From an uncultured Blautia sp. (GTDB lineage: Bacteria > Bacillota > Clostridia > Lachnospirales > Lachnospiraceae), in the NCBI GenBank assembly GCA_934373235.1, contig CAKROW010000049.1, positions 1 to 20,964 of the forward strand: DNA of 20,964 bases, given 5' to 3'. How positions within the stretch are numbered: the first letter of the stretch is position 1; each line of letters begins with the position of its first letter. Below are positions 1 through 7,812 of this stretch, one piece after another. The position numbers and the translations under genes are program-made. Under the pieces are notes generated by a model, which saw only the letters and a program-made list of their open reading frames with translations, was not told the DNA's origin and ran no database searches.

Positions 1-1
1 C

Positions 2-703
2 TGTATGATCGCATCTTTGATCGCATCCGGATTTGCAGCAGGAATGGGAATCACGCCGGAATCCTTTCACGTGGTAGATATCCCGGTATTGACTCTGGAA
101 ACCGGGCTGAAAATGGGAATCGTGGCAGCAGGATGCGCGATAGTTAGTATTTTGTTCTGCATGGTATTAAACACAACTGCACATCTGTACAGTAAATATA
201 TTCCAAATAAGTACCTGAGGGTAGTAGCAGGCGCCTGCCTTGTGATCGCTATTACTGTTATTCTCGGAACATCGGATTACATGGGGGCAGGGGCGGAACT
301 GATCGAAGCTGCAGTGGAAGAAGGAAATGTAGACAAAATGGCATTTTTCTGGAAACTGATCCTTACGGCTCTGACTATGCGGGCCGGTTTCCGGGGCGGT
401 GAGATCGTCCCGTCTTTCTGTATTGGCGCAACTTTTGGCTGTGTAATGGGAAATCTTCTCGGAATCTCGCCATCTATCTGTGCAGCCTGCGGAATGACAG
501 CAGTATTCTGTGGAGTTACAAACTGTCCGATCACATCAATCCTGATCGCATTTGAAATGTTCGGATTCCGTGGGGTGTCCTTTTATCTGATCGCCGTATC
601 CATCAGCTATGCAGCATCAGGATACTACGGCCTTTATAAAGACCAGACTATTGTGTACTCCAAATATAAGGCAAAATATGTGAACCGTCACACCAGATTC
701 TAA
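2..703 (+). CDS. CLC-family chloride channel / Cl-/H+ antiporter, C-terminal part (5' truncated by window edge)
   Basis: The reading frame is open to the left edge, so the start lies outside the window; about 233 residues are visible. The protein is strongly hydrophobic with several membrane helices. A glycine-rich stretch, GFRGGEIVPSF (roughly residues 127-137 of the visible part), matches the GxFxP-type helix-N motif of the CLC family that lines the anion pathway. It is followed by small-residue-rich helices (IGATFGCVMGNLLG, then CGMTAVFCGVTNCPIT) in the order expected for the C-terminal half of a CLC subunit. The protein ends soon after the last helix with a short basic tail, and no CBS-domain pair follows, so it is the short bacterial form. 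It would move chloride or fluoride across the cytoplasmic membrane. The ion selectivity and the external gating glutamate cannot be judged because the N-terminal half is missing. Confidence 0.85.
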   Translation, partial: CMIASLIASGFAAGMGITPESFHVVDIPVLTLETGLKMGIVAAGCAIVSILFCMVLNTTAHLYSKYIPNKYLRVVAGACLVIAITVILGTSDYMGAGAELIEAAVEEGNVDKMAFFWKLILTALTMRAGFRGGEIVPSFCIGATFGCVMGNLLGISPSICAACGMTAVFCGVTNCPITSILIAFEMFGFRGVSFYLIAVSISYAASGYYGLYKDQTIVYSKYKAKYVNRHTRF

Positions 704-865
704 TGTAAAGTGAAATATGAATGTTTGCCTGTAAACCAAATCGGTATGAGAATAACGGCTTTTCATCCAATGCCTGTTTTGGAAAGCTTTTTCAAAAAAA
801 TTTGGCATGACACCGATGTAATACCGGAGAAAGAAGAGGTAACAGAGGGAAATAGAAATGTCCGC

Positions 866-894
866 TTTACGCAGGAAAAAAAGAATGGTATCCT
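866..894 (+). promoter_or_regulatory. Candidate sigma-A promoter of the AGE-family isomerase gene
   Basis: TTTACG (866-871) and TATCCT (889-894) are separated by 17 bases, and a TG at 886-887 gives an extended -10. Each hexamer matches consensus at four of six positions, so this is a modest promoter. Transcription would begin near 901, leaving a very short leader. The rest of the 704-910 gap shows no convincing gene. Confidence 0.35.
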
Positions 895-910
895 ATAGAA
901 AAAAGGTGGG

Positions 911-2158
911 GTGATTACAATTAACAGGAAATATCAGTTAGGTACAGAAGAGAACAGAGAATTTATGAAGGAGAATACCGATGGGCTTCTGAATTTCGGA
1001 CATCAGTTTCCTTCGCCAGAAGGCGGATCCTATTATCTTGGAGATGACGGAACACCATGGAAAGACCGCAGCCGTGAAACATGGATCACATGCCGTATGG
1101 CTCATGTTTACAGTATTGGAGCCATGCTGGGACATAAGGGCAGTGAGAAACTTGTGGATGCAGCTTTAAAAGGCCTGAAAGGAGAACTTCACGATAAGGT
1201 TAACGGAGGATGGTATGCGGGGATTACAGCGGAAGGAAAGATCCTTCCGGACAAGCAGTGCTATGCTCACGCTTTTGTGATCCTTGCGGCAAGCTCTGCC
1301 CTCGAAGCAGGAAGACCAGGAGCAAAGGAACTTCTTGAGGAAGCATTGCAGATTTATGACCGTTATTTCTGGAATGAGAAAGAGGGGCTTTCCTGTGATA
1401 CTTGGAATACGGAATTTACAGTTCTGGATGATTATCGGGGGTTAAATGCCAATATGCATACTGTTGAGGCATTTCTGGCAGCAGCAGATGTAACCGGAGA
1501 TGAGAAGTACCATGAGAGAGCCGGAAGGATCATTGACCATGTGATCCAATGGGCTCAGGATAACAAGTGGAGGATTCCGGAACATTTTACAAAGGACTGG
1601 AAAGCAGATCTTGACTGTAATAAAGAAAAACCGGATGATCCCTTTAAACCTTATGGTGCAACACCGGGACATGGGATTGAATGGTCCAGACTGATCACTC
1701 AGTGGGCATTAAGCTGCGAACGACAGGGAGAACCGGCTCCGGAAGAATATTTTCATGCTGCAGAGAAACTTTACAGAAGAGCGGTTTCCGATGGCTGGAA
1801 GGCAGACGGAGAACCGGGTATTGTTTATACAACAGACTGGAATGGCAAACCTGTGGTTCATGACAGAATGCACTGGACACTGGCAGAGGCCATCAATACT
1901 GCGGCTGTTCTTTACCGTATTACCGATGATCCCGGATATGCGGAGGATTACGCTGAGTTTATGAAATATCTGGATGAAACTGTAATGGATCACGTAAACG
2001 GTTCCTGGTTCCACCAGTTAGATGAAAAAAATCATCTGAAAGGAACTGTCTGGCCCGGAAAATCAGACCTGTATCATGCATTTCAGTCTACACTGATTCC
2101 TTATTATGCGCCGGATACATCTATTGCACCGGCTGTAAAGCATAATCCAAGCCTTTGA
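911..2158 (+). CDS. AGE-family sugar isomerase, YihS-like (aldose-ketose isomerase)
   Basis: The 415-residue product belongs to the N-acylglucosamine 2-epimerase (AGE) superfamily, an (alpha/alpha)6 barrel. It resembles Escherichia coli/Salmonella YihS along its whole length (family length about 413). Shared blocks are WITCRMAHVYS (58-68), NGGWYAG (98-104), YRGLNANMHTVEAF (175-188), GATPGHGIEW (249-258), GIVYTTDWNGKPVV (303-316) and VWPGKSDLYHAF (380-391). The active-site residues expected from YihS are present: Arg62, His183, His254, Glu257 and His389. YihS interconverts sulfoquinovose and sulfofructose and also acts on mannose, fructose and glucose. No sulfoquinovose genes are adjacent, so a mannose- or lyxose-type isomerase is equally possible. 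The start is uncertain. The GTG at 911 lies inside a Shine-Dalgarno-like GGGGTGATT, so initiation may really be at ATT 920 or ATG 965. The gene is monocistronic, ending at the 2238-2283 terminator. Confidence 0.88.
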   Translation: MITINRKYQLGTEENREFMKENTDGLLNFGHQFPSPEGGSYYLGDDGTPWKDRSRETWITCRMAHVYSIGAMLGHKGSEKLVDAALKGLKGELHDKVNGGWYAGITAEGKILPDKQCYAHAFVILAASSALEAGRPGAKELLEEALQIYDRYFWNEKEGLSCDTWNTEFTVLDDYRGLNANMHTVEAFLAAADVTGDEKYHERAGRIIDHVIQWAQDNKWRIPEHFTKDWKADLDCNKEKPDDPFKPYGATPGHGIEWSRLITQWALSCERQGEPAPEEYFHAAEKLYRRAVSDGWKADGEPGIVYTTDWNGKPVVHDRMHWTLAEAINTAAVLYRITDDPGYAEDYAEFMKYLDETVMDHVNGSWFHQLDEKNHLKGTVWPGKSDLYHAFQSTLIPYYAPDTSIAPAVKHNPSL

Positions 2159-2237
2159 TTTTATCCTGAGCAGGCTGTTGGGCAGCCGTTAAGAATTTAT
2201 TCAGGCATGGATTCTGTTTGCTGATCGTATAAATCAA

Positions 2238-2283
2238 AAACCTGACCGATAGAGAAATCAAAACTCTGTCGGTCAGGTTTTTT
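2238..2283. terminator. Bidirectional intrinsic terminator between the isomerase gene and rqcH
   Basis: A 17-bp stem (arms 2238-2254 and 2264-2280, one G-U pair) encloses a 9-base loop. On the plus strand it runs into six T residues, and on the minus strand the A run at 2236-2240 gives a U tract. It sits between two convergent stop codons (2158 and 2316), so it can end both transcripts. Confidence 0.92.
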
Positions 2284-2315
2284 ACAGTAGCAGAAAAAAC
2301 GGTCAGATATATAGA

Positions 2316-4067
2316 TCAGTCTGTGACTTCCTTAAGTCCTGAAATATCCGGGGATGCCATAAGTGAATAGTTGGTATAATACACAACAAAACCAGGCTTG
2401 GCTCCGGCAGGCTTTTTGACATGCTTTTTCTGGATATAATCGATTTCCACTTTAGGAGCTGTGCGCCCCTTGGAATACCAGGCTGCCAGACGTCCGGCTT
2501 CTTCAAAAGTACGGTCAGGCAGTTCGCCGTCTCTGGTGCGGACTACCACATGGGAGCCCGCCATTTTTTTTGCATGGAACCACCAGTCATTGCCTGTGGC
2601 AAACTTAAAGGTCAGCTCATCATTCTGGAAGTTGTTTTTTCCAATGTAGATATCAAAACCGTCACTGGATATATAGTGGAAAGGTCTGGATTTAGTCTGG
2701 GCTTTCTGGTTTTTTTTGTTTGTGTAGTGGCGTTTGATATATCCATATTCAGTCAGCTCTTCCTTGATCTGGGCAAGGTCGCTTTCTGAGCGGGCGATAT
2801 CCAGGGCATTGGAGATAGACTCCAGATGTTCGATCTCGCTTTGGGTATCAGCAATCTGTTCTGTGACAGCTTCCTGAGTACGTTTCAGTTTTCCGTATCT
2901 GTCAAAATATTTTTTGGAATTTTCCCCGGGGGTAAGGGTGGGGTCAAGGGGGATGGTGATCTCCTCATTGGTATAATAGTTAAGAGCCTTAAATGAGCGG
3001 CATCCTTCCTCCAGACCATAGCCATAGGTGTTGATCAGCTCCCCGTATATTTTAAATTTTTCTTTTTTATCCGTATCCAGGAGCTGTTTTTTCTGGATGT
3101 TATATTTTTTGCGGTTGCGTTCAAGAGCAGTCTGGACTACACGGCGCAGATCAGATGATTTCTGATGTATGCGTGTAAGAAGGCTCTTGGTGGCGTAATA
3201 AGTTTCCAGCATGGAGGACACACTGTCAAAGGTCTGTGTGTGGTATTCGCTTCCATACTGCTGGAAGGGAAGAACTCCATATTCCACAGGTTCGTCTCCA
3301 CGGTATACAATGTTGGGAATGAAATCTTTTTCTCTGACCTGATCCATAATACGGACAAATGTGTGGAAAAGATGGGTGCAGGCAGTATTATCCAGGGACT
3401 GTGCTGCATCACTTCCGTCAATGGAGGCGCGGTAGCAGATTTCCTCAGCCATGACCGGACTTAAACCTGTGAGAGAAGTGTAGAGAGCTCTGGAAATATT
3501 CACAGGTTTTTTGCAGATCTGTTCCGTAAATTCAGTTTCCGTGACAGTGAGAGGGCTGAGTTTATCCTGGGTATTGGGAATAAAATATTCTCTTCCCGGA
3601 AGAACCTCGCGTACAGAACTCATATGAGAAGAAACATGTTTGATACTGTCCAGGATCATGCCATTCTCATCGCAGAATATAATGTTGCTGTGCTTACCCA
3701 TAAGTTCCATGATCAGGCGCTTCCGGCAGGGATCTCCCAGCTCATTTAAATGTTCCAGCTCAAATTCTACCACACGCTCCATTCCGGGCTGGTGGATATC
3801 CAGGATACGGGCACTGCCTATGTGTTTGCGTAAAAGCATGCAGAAATTGGGAGCTGTGAGAGGGCTGATCCTGTTTTTATCTGTAAAATAAATAAGAGGA
3901 AGAGAGGCGCTTGCACTTAAAAGAAGTCTGCAAAGGCCGTTGGGTCCTTTCCCCGTAATAAGAAGTTCATCAGATTCAGGCTGGCCGATCTTGTTGATAC
4001 GTCCGCCTTTAAGATTATGTTCGATCTCTGCCACAAGAGCAGAAACTGTGATTCCATCAAAAGCCAT
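2316..4067 (-). CDS. rqcH: NFACT-family ribosome quality control factor RqcH
   Basis: RqcH binds 50S subunits carrying stalled peptidyl-tRNA and directs C-terminal alanine tailing, which marks the incomplete chain for degradation. The older family name is fibronectin-binding protein (FbpA/YloA). The 583 residues begin MAFDGITVSALVAEI, the usual NFACT-N start, with GGRINKI nearby. Long charged, coiled-coil-like segments fill about 275-440. The NFACT-R domain (about 465-570) carries GKNNFQNDELT, DWWFHAKKMAGSHVVVR and the terminal GFVVYYTNYS. The start is the ATG at 4065-4067, preceded by GGAGG with a 7-base gap. An upstream in-frame ATG at 4113-4115 lacks such a site. Position 97-98 is Glu-Arg, where the Bacillus subtilis protein has the functionally important Asp97-Arg98. 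The gene is monocistronic and diverges from yicC. Confidence 0.93.
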   Translation of the reverse strand: MAFDGITVSALVAEIEHNLKGGRINKIGQPESDELLITGKGPNGLCRLLLSASASLPLIYFTDKNRISPLTAPNFCMLLRKHIGSARILDIHQPGMERVVEFELEHLNELGDPCRKRLIMELMGKHSNIIFCDENGMILDSIKHVSSHMSSVREVLPGREYFIPNTQDKLSPLTVTETEFTEQICKKPVNISRALYTSLTGLSPVMAEEICYRASIDGSDAAQSLDNTACTHLFHTFVRIMDQVREKDFIPNIVYRGDEPVEYGVLPFQQYGSEYHTQTFDSVSSMLETYYATKSLLTRIHQKSSDLRRVVQTALERNRKKYNIQKKQLLDTDKKEKFKIYGELINTYGYGLEEGCRSFKALNYYTNEEITIPLDPTLTPGENSKKYFDRYGKLKRTQEAVTEQIADTQSEIEHLESISNALDIARSESDLAQIKEELTEYGYIKRHYTNKKNQKAQTKSRPFHYISSDGFDIYIGKNNFQNDELTFKFATGNDWWFHAKKMAGSHVVVRTRDGELPDRTFEEAGRLAAWYSKGRTAPKVEIDYIQKKHVKKPAGAKPGFVVYYTNYSLMASPDISGLKEVTD

Positions 4068-4163
4068 GTAATTACCTCCATTCATATCCTCCGTGATCCG
4101 GGGACACTGTAACAATTACTGCTGGCAGAAATATTCTCTGCGGACAGCAATGCGATGACTTTC

Positions 4164-4192
4164 ATTATAACAGCAAAAAAAGAGTTTGACTA
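4164..4192 (-). promoter_or_regulatory. Sigma-A promoter of rqcH
   Basis: Read on the minus strand, TAGTCA (4192-4187) and a perfect TATAAT (4169-4164) are separated by 17 bases. Transcription would start near 4157, giving a leader of about 90 nt. The -35 box shares five base pairs with that of the yicC promoter. Confidence 0.65.
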
Positions 4193-4214
4193 GGGTTTTG
4201 GAATGAACTATAAT
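4186..4214 (+). promoter_or_regulatory. Sigma-A promoter of the yicC-cinA operon
   Basis: TTGACT (4186-4191) and a perfect TATAAT (4209-4214) are separated by the optimal 17 bases. Transcription would start near 4221, about 47 nt before the yicC ATG. This is one of the best promoter matches in the window and fits a constitutive housekeeping operon. Confidence 0.85.
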
Positions 4215-4267
4215 AAATCTGTATGCAATGTACTAAGAAAACTTATAAGGCAATATTGGAGGAAAAC

Positions 4268-5146
4268 ATGATTAGAAGTATGACCGGCTTCGGCAGAGCA
4301 GAATCCATAACAAAAGAACATAAGATTTCTGTTGAGCTGAAATCCGTCAATCACAGATATCTGGATCTGAACATAAAGTTACCCAAAAGACTGAGCTGCT
4401 TTGAGGGAGAGATCCGCAATGTGATCAAGACCTATATCCGCAGAGGTAAGGTTGATGTGTTTATTACCTATGAGGATTATACCATGGGAGGCATGGTCCT
4501 GAAGTACAATAAAGAGCTGGCTGCACAGTATCTGGGGTATCTCAGACAGATGAGTGAGGAGCTGGGTATTGAGAACGATATCCGTGTATCCACACTTTCC
4601 AGATATCCGGATGTATTTACCATGGAGGAAGAGGAAACTGACCAGGAGAAACTCTGGGAGTTTTTAAAACCGGTGGTTGAAAGTGCGTGTGAGAAGTTTG
4701 TGGAGACACGTGAGCGGGAGGGTAATAACCTGAAGTGTGATCTCACAGACAAGCTTGCAGGACTTGAGAAGAAAGTGGATATTGTGGAGGCGCGTTCACC
4801 GGAAGTGGTGAGAGCTTACAGGGAGAAACTGGAAGCTAAGATGCATGAGCTTCTTGAGGACAGTCAGATCGAAGAGGGAAGAATTGCCGCGGAGGTGGTG
4901 CTTTTTTCAGATAAGATCTGTAATGATGAGGAGACGGTACGTCTTCGCAGCCACATCCATGGAATGAGGAAGATACTGGAGGAAGACGAAGGCGTTGGAA
5001 GAAAGATGGATTTTATGGCTCAGGAAATGAACCGGGAAGCCAATACCATCCTTTCCAAATCTAACGATCTTACAGTTTCTAACGCAGCCATTGATCTGAA
5101 GACCGAGATTGAGAAGATCCGGGAGCAGATACAGAATATTGAGTGA
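4268..5146 (+). CDS. yicC: YicC/YloC-family endoribonuclease
   Basis: The family consists of cytoplasmic endoribonucleases or RNA-decay adaptors (YicC in E. coli, YloC in B. subtilis). The 292-residue protein starts MIRSMTGFGRAE, the hallmark YicC N-terminus, followed by ELKSVNHRYLDLNIKLP. The C-terminal DUF1732 part includes GRKMDFMAQEMNREANT and SNAAIDLKTEIEKIREQIQNIE. Its length matches the family. The ATG at 4268 has GGAGG 5 bases upstream; the longer in-frame start at 4223 would fall almost at the transcription start and lacks a ribosome site. This is the first gene of the probable operon. remA follows after 39 bases, as in B. subtilis (yloC-remA-gmk-rpoZ). Confidence 0.92.
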   Translation: MIRSMTGFGRAESITKEHKISVELKSVNHRYLDLNIKLPKRLSCFEGEIRNVIKTYIRRGKVDVFITYEDYTMGGMVLKYNKELAAQYLGYLRQMSEELGIENDIRVSTLSRYPDVFTMEEEETDQEKLWEFLKPVVESACEKFVETREREGNNLKCDLTDKLAGLEKKVDIVEARSPEVVRAYREKLEAKMHELLEDSQIEEGRIAAEVVLFSDKICNDEETVRLRSHIHGMRKILEEDEGVGRKMDFMAQEMNREANTILSKSNDLTVSNAAIDLKTEIEKIREQIQNIE

Positions 5147-5185
5147 TCATTCTGGCAGAAATATGGACAAGGAGGAAGCAGACAG

Positions 5186-5458
5186 GTGGCGAAGCTTATT
5201 AATGTAGGATTTGGAAATGTTGTCAATTCCCGCAAGATCGTAGCTGTGGTCAGTCCGGATGCAGCACCTGTGAAGCGGATGATCCAGAGTGTAAAGGGAA
5301 CCCGCACACTGATCGATGCCACCCAGGGAAGGAAGACCAAGGCGGTGATCGTCACATCCGATGATTATCTTGTGCTTTCCGCGCTGCAGCCTGAAACCAT
5401 TGCGAAACGATTTTCGGAAGCGTATGGAGAAGAGGAGAGGGAGGATATAGATGAATAA
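5186..5458 (+). CDS. remA: RemA-family DNA-binding regulator (DUF370)
   Basis: The 90-residue protein matches RemA of B. subtilis across its length: KLINVGFGNVVNSRKIVAVVSP, APVKRMIQ, TLIDATQGRKTKAV, LSALQPETIAKR. In Bacillus, RemA is a ring-forming DNA-binding protein that activates matrix and osmoprotection operons. In Clostridia its targets are mostly unknown, so the regulon here is not predictable. The start is GTG at 5186, with AAGGAGG ending 10 bases upstream. It overlaps gmk by 8 bases, indicating translational coupling. The Gln-Gly-Arg-Lys segment around residue 48 occupies the place of the conserved basic DNA-binding residues of the family. Confidence 0.92.
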   Translation: MAKLINVGFGNVVNSRKIVAVVSPDAAPVKRMIQSVKGTRTLIDATQGRKTKAVIVTSDDYLVLSALQPETIAKRFSEAYGEEEREDIDE

Positions 5459-6071
5459 GGGAATTATGGTTGTTGTCTCCGGCTTTTCAGGAGCTGGTAA
5501 GGGCACAGTTATGAAACGCCTTACTGCAAAATATGATGAGTATGCCTTATCGGTTTCTGTTACTACCAGAGACCCGAGACCGGGCGAGGAAGAAGGAAGA
5601 GAATACTTTTTCCGCACAGAAGAAGAATTTCAGAAGCTGATCGATGAGGATGGCCTGATCGAATATGCACAGTATGTAAAGCACTCTTATGGAACTCCCC
5701 GTGCTTATGTGGAAGAGCAGCTTGCAGCGGGAAAGAATGTGATCCTTGAGATTGAGATTCAGGGAGCCATGAAAATTAAGGAGAAATACCCGGACACCAT
5801 GCTGGTGTTTGTGTGTCCTCCATCCATGGAGATTCTGAGAGAACGTCTTACAGGACGTGGAACAGAGACTGCAGAAGTTATTGAGGGCAGACTGAAACGG
5901 GCTGTGGAAGAATCCAGGGGAATGGATCAGTATGAATATCTTCTCATCAATGATGATCTGGAGGAATGTGTGGATACTTTGCATAATATGATCCGCAGTG
6001 AACGCCTGCGTGCATCCAGAAACACAGATTTCATAGAGAAGATCCAGAAGGAAGCGGAAGCTTTCGTATAA
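5451..6071 (+). CDS. gmk: Guanylate kinase
   Basis: Guanylate kinase phosphorylates GMP to GDP with ATP, an essential step of guanine nucleotide and (p)ppGpp metabolism in the cytoplasm. The 206-residue product has the P-loop GFSGAGKGTV (11-20) and the GMP-binding segment TTRDPRPGEEEGREYFF (38-54, with Arg40, Arg43 and Tyr52). It also has YGTPRAYVEEQLAAGKNVILEIEIQGA and the lid region RLTGRGTET. The P-loop has Phe where many guanylate kinases have Pro (GPSGxGKG); the functional glycines, Lys and Ser remain. The ATG at 5451 overlaps the end of remA and has a GGGAGG-like site just upstream. The length is normal for the family. Confidence 0.96.
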   Translation: MNKGIMVVVSGFSGAGKGTVMKRLTAKYDEYALSVSVTTRDPRPGEEEGREYFFRTEEEFQKLIDEDGLIEYAQYVKHSYGTPRAYVEEQLAAGKNVILEIEIQGAMKIKEKYPDTMLVFVCPPSMEILRERLTGRGTETAEVIEGRLKRAVEESRGMDQYEYLLINDDLEECVDTLHNMIRSERLRASRNTDFIEKIQKEAEAFV

Positions 6072-6121
6072 ATTTATCAATTGTTAAATCCGGCGATGCC
6101 GTTACAGAAGGGAGAAAATAT

Positions 6122-6469
6122 ATGATACATCCATCTTATTCAGAATTAATCGAGGCAATCAATACCAACAATGAGGACAATGATGAGGCAATGGTGCTGA
6201 ACAGCCGTTATTCACTTGTTCTTGCAACCAGCAAACGTGCCCGCCAGCTTATCGGTGGAGCTGAGCCTCTTGTATCCGGTACTGCAGGAAAGAAACCTCT
6301 TGCCATTGCTATTGACGAGCTTTACAAGGGCAAGGTAAAGATTCTTCCGGGAGCTGAGGAAGAGGAAGAGATTGAGGCAGAGGAGAAGCTTGAGGAGAAA
6401 CTTGAAGCCGAGGAGAACAGCACAGAAACTGAGGCTGCTGCTGAAGAAAGCCAGACAGAGGCGGAGTAA
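6122..6469 (+). CDS. rpoZ: DNA-directed RNA polymerase omega subunit, with an acidic tail
   Basis: Omega binds the beta' subunit and helps assemble and stabilise RNA polymerase. The core (residues 1-75) carries the expected pattern: MIHPSYSEL, then NSRYSLVLATSKRARQL, and KPLAIAIDELYKGKVKI. It is followed by about 38 residues made almost wholly of Glu, Ala and Ser/Thr (78-115), making the protein 115 residues, longer than the 67-residue Bacillus form. The ATG at 6122 follows a GGGAG site. It lies 50 bases after gmk and 5 bases before rimO, within the operon. The tail is low-complexity and probably disordered; its role is unknown. Confidence 0.9.
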   Translation: MIHPSYSELIEAINTNNEDNDEAMVLNSRYSLVLATSKRARQLIGGAEPLVSGTAGKKPLAIAIDELYKGKVKILPGAEEEEEIEAEEKLEEKLEAEENSTETEAAAEESQTEAE

Positions 6470-6474
6470 TTTAT

Positions 6475-7812
6475 ATGAGAGTTTTATTCATATCACTGGG
6501 CTGTGACAAGAATCTCACTAATTCAGAAGAAATGCTGGGACTTCTCACTGCCAGAGGACATGAGATCGTAGATGATGAGTCACAGGCTGATGCGATTGTG
6601 ATTAACACCTGCTGCTTTATCAAGGACGCCAAGGAAGAAAGTGTGGAAACCATTCTTGAGATGGCAGAACAGAAGAAAACAGGTCCGTGCCGTGTCCTGA
6701 TCGTAACCGGATGTATGGCACAGAGATATCAGAAAGAGATCATGGAGGAGGTTCCGGAGGTGGATGCTGTGCTTGGAACTTCTTCCTATGGAGATATTGT
6801 AAAGGCTCTTGAGGAGGCAGTATCCGGAAACCGTTTTGAGGAATATAATGATATTAATTATCTTCCTGAAACAGGGAACCACAGAGTACTGACTACAGGA
6901 GGACATTTCGGATATCTTAAGATCGCAGAAGGCTGTGATAAACATTGTACCTATTGCATTATCCCGAAACTTCGCGGAAGTTTCCGCAGTGTTCCCATGG
7001 AGAAGCTTGTAGCACAGGCTGAGGATATGGCAGAGCAGGGCGTGAAGGAACTGATCCTGGTAGCCCAGGAAACCACTGTGTATGGTAAAGATCTCTATGG
7101 CAGAAAATCTCTCCACATCCTTTTAAAGAAACTCTGTGAGATCAGGGGGATCCGTTGGATCCGTGTCCTCTACTGCTATCCGGAGGAGATTTATGATGAG
7201 CTTATTGAAACCATCCGTGATGAGAAGAAGATCTGCCATTATCTGGACATGCCCATCCAGCATGCCTCAGATAAGATCCTTAAGAGGATGGGGCGCCGTA
7301 CAACAAGGCAGGAGCTTACCGATATTATCGGAAAACTGAGAAAAGAAATTCCGGACATTGTTTTAAGGACTACGCTGATTACCGGATTCCCGGGAGAAAC
7401 CCAGGAAGATCACGAGGAGCTTATGAGCTTTGTGGATGAGATGGAATTTGACAGGTTGGGTGTCTTTACCTACTCTCCGGAGGAGGATACACCTGCTGCC
7501 ATTATGACGGATCAGATCCCGGAGGAGCTTAAGGAAGAGCGCAGGGATGAGCTGATGGAGCTTCAGCAGGAGATTTCTTATGACAGAGGACAGGATCGTA
7601 TCGGACAGGAACTTCTGGTGATGATTGAAGGTAAAGTGGCCGATGAAAGTGCATACATCGGACGTACCTATGGAGATGCTCCGAAGGTTGACGGATATAT
7701 TTTTGTTCAGACAGGTGAACTTCTTATGACAGGTGATTTTGCAAGGGTACGGGTAACCGGTGCACTGGAATATGATCTGATAGGAGTGTTGAGTGATGAA
7801 TACACCGAATAA
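6475..7812 (+). CDS. rimO: Ribosomal protein S12 (Asp) methylthiotransferase RimO
   Basis: RimO is a radical-SAM enzyme with two iron-sulfur clusters that adds a beta-methylthio group to a conserved aspartate of ribosomal protein S12. The 445-residue protein has all three parts. The N-terminal UPF0004 domain carries cluster cysteines Cys10 (SLGCDKN), Cys46 (NTCCFI) and Cys80 (VTGCMAQRY). The radical-SAM core carries Cys154, Cys158 and Cys161 (GCDKHCTYCIIPK). A C-terminal TRAM domain occupies about 377-445. The SLGCDKN start and GSFRSVP distinguish it from MiaB. It starts 5 bases after rpoZ and overlaps pgsA by 17 bases, consistent with coupled translation. Confidence 0.94.
   Translation: MRVLFISLGCDKNLTNSEEMLGLLTARGHEIVDDESQADAIVINTCCFIKDAKEESVETILEMAEQKKTGPCRVLIVTGCMAQRYQKEIMEEVPEVDAVLGTSSYGDIVKALEEAVSGNRFEEYNDINYLPETGNHRVLTTGGHFGYLKIAEGCDKHCTYCIIPKLRGSFRSVPMEKLVAQAEDMAEQGVKELILVAQETTVYGKDLYGRKSLHILLKKLCEIRGIRWIRVLYCYPEEIYDELIETIRDEKKICHYLDMPIQHASDKILKRMGRRTTRQELTDIIGKLRKEIPDIVLRTTLITGFPGETQEDHEELMSFVDEMEFDRLGVFTYSPEEDTPAAIMTDQIPEELKEERRDELMELQQEISYDRGQDRIGQELLVMIEGKVADESAYIGRTYGDAPKVDGYIFVQTGELLMTGDFARVRVTGALEYDLIGVLSDEYTE

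Noticed and set aside
770..808. Hairpin ATGCC ... GGCAT with an inner TTTTGGAAA/TTTTCAAAA stem, considered as terminator of the CLC gene
   Set aside because: The stem is AT-rich and broken by internal loops, and no T tract follows on either strand.
710..898. 62-codon open frame from a GTG between the CLC gene and the isomerase gene
   Set aside because: No ribosome binding site, no recognisable protein features, and its end overlaps the likely isomerase promoter.
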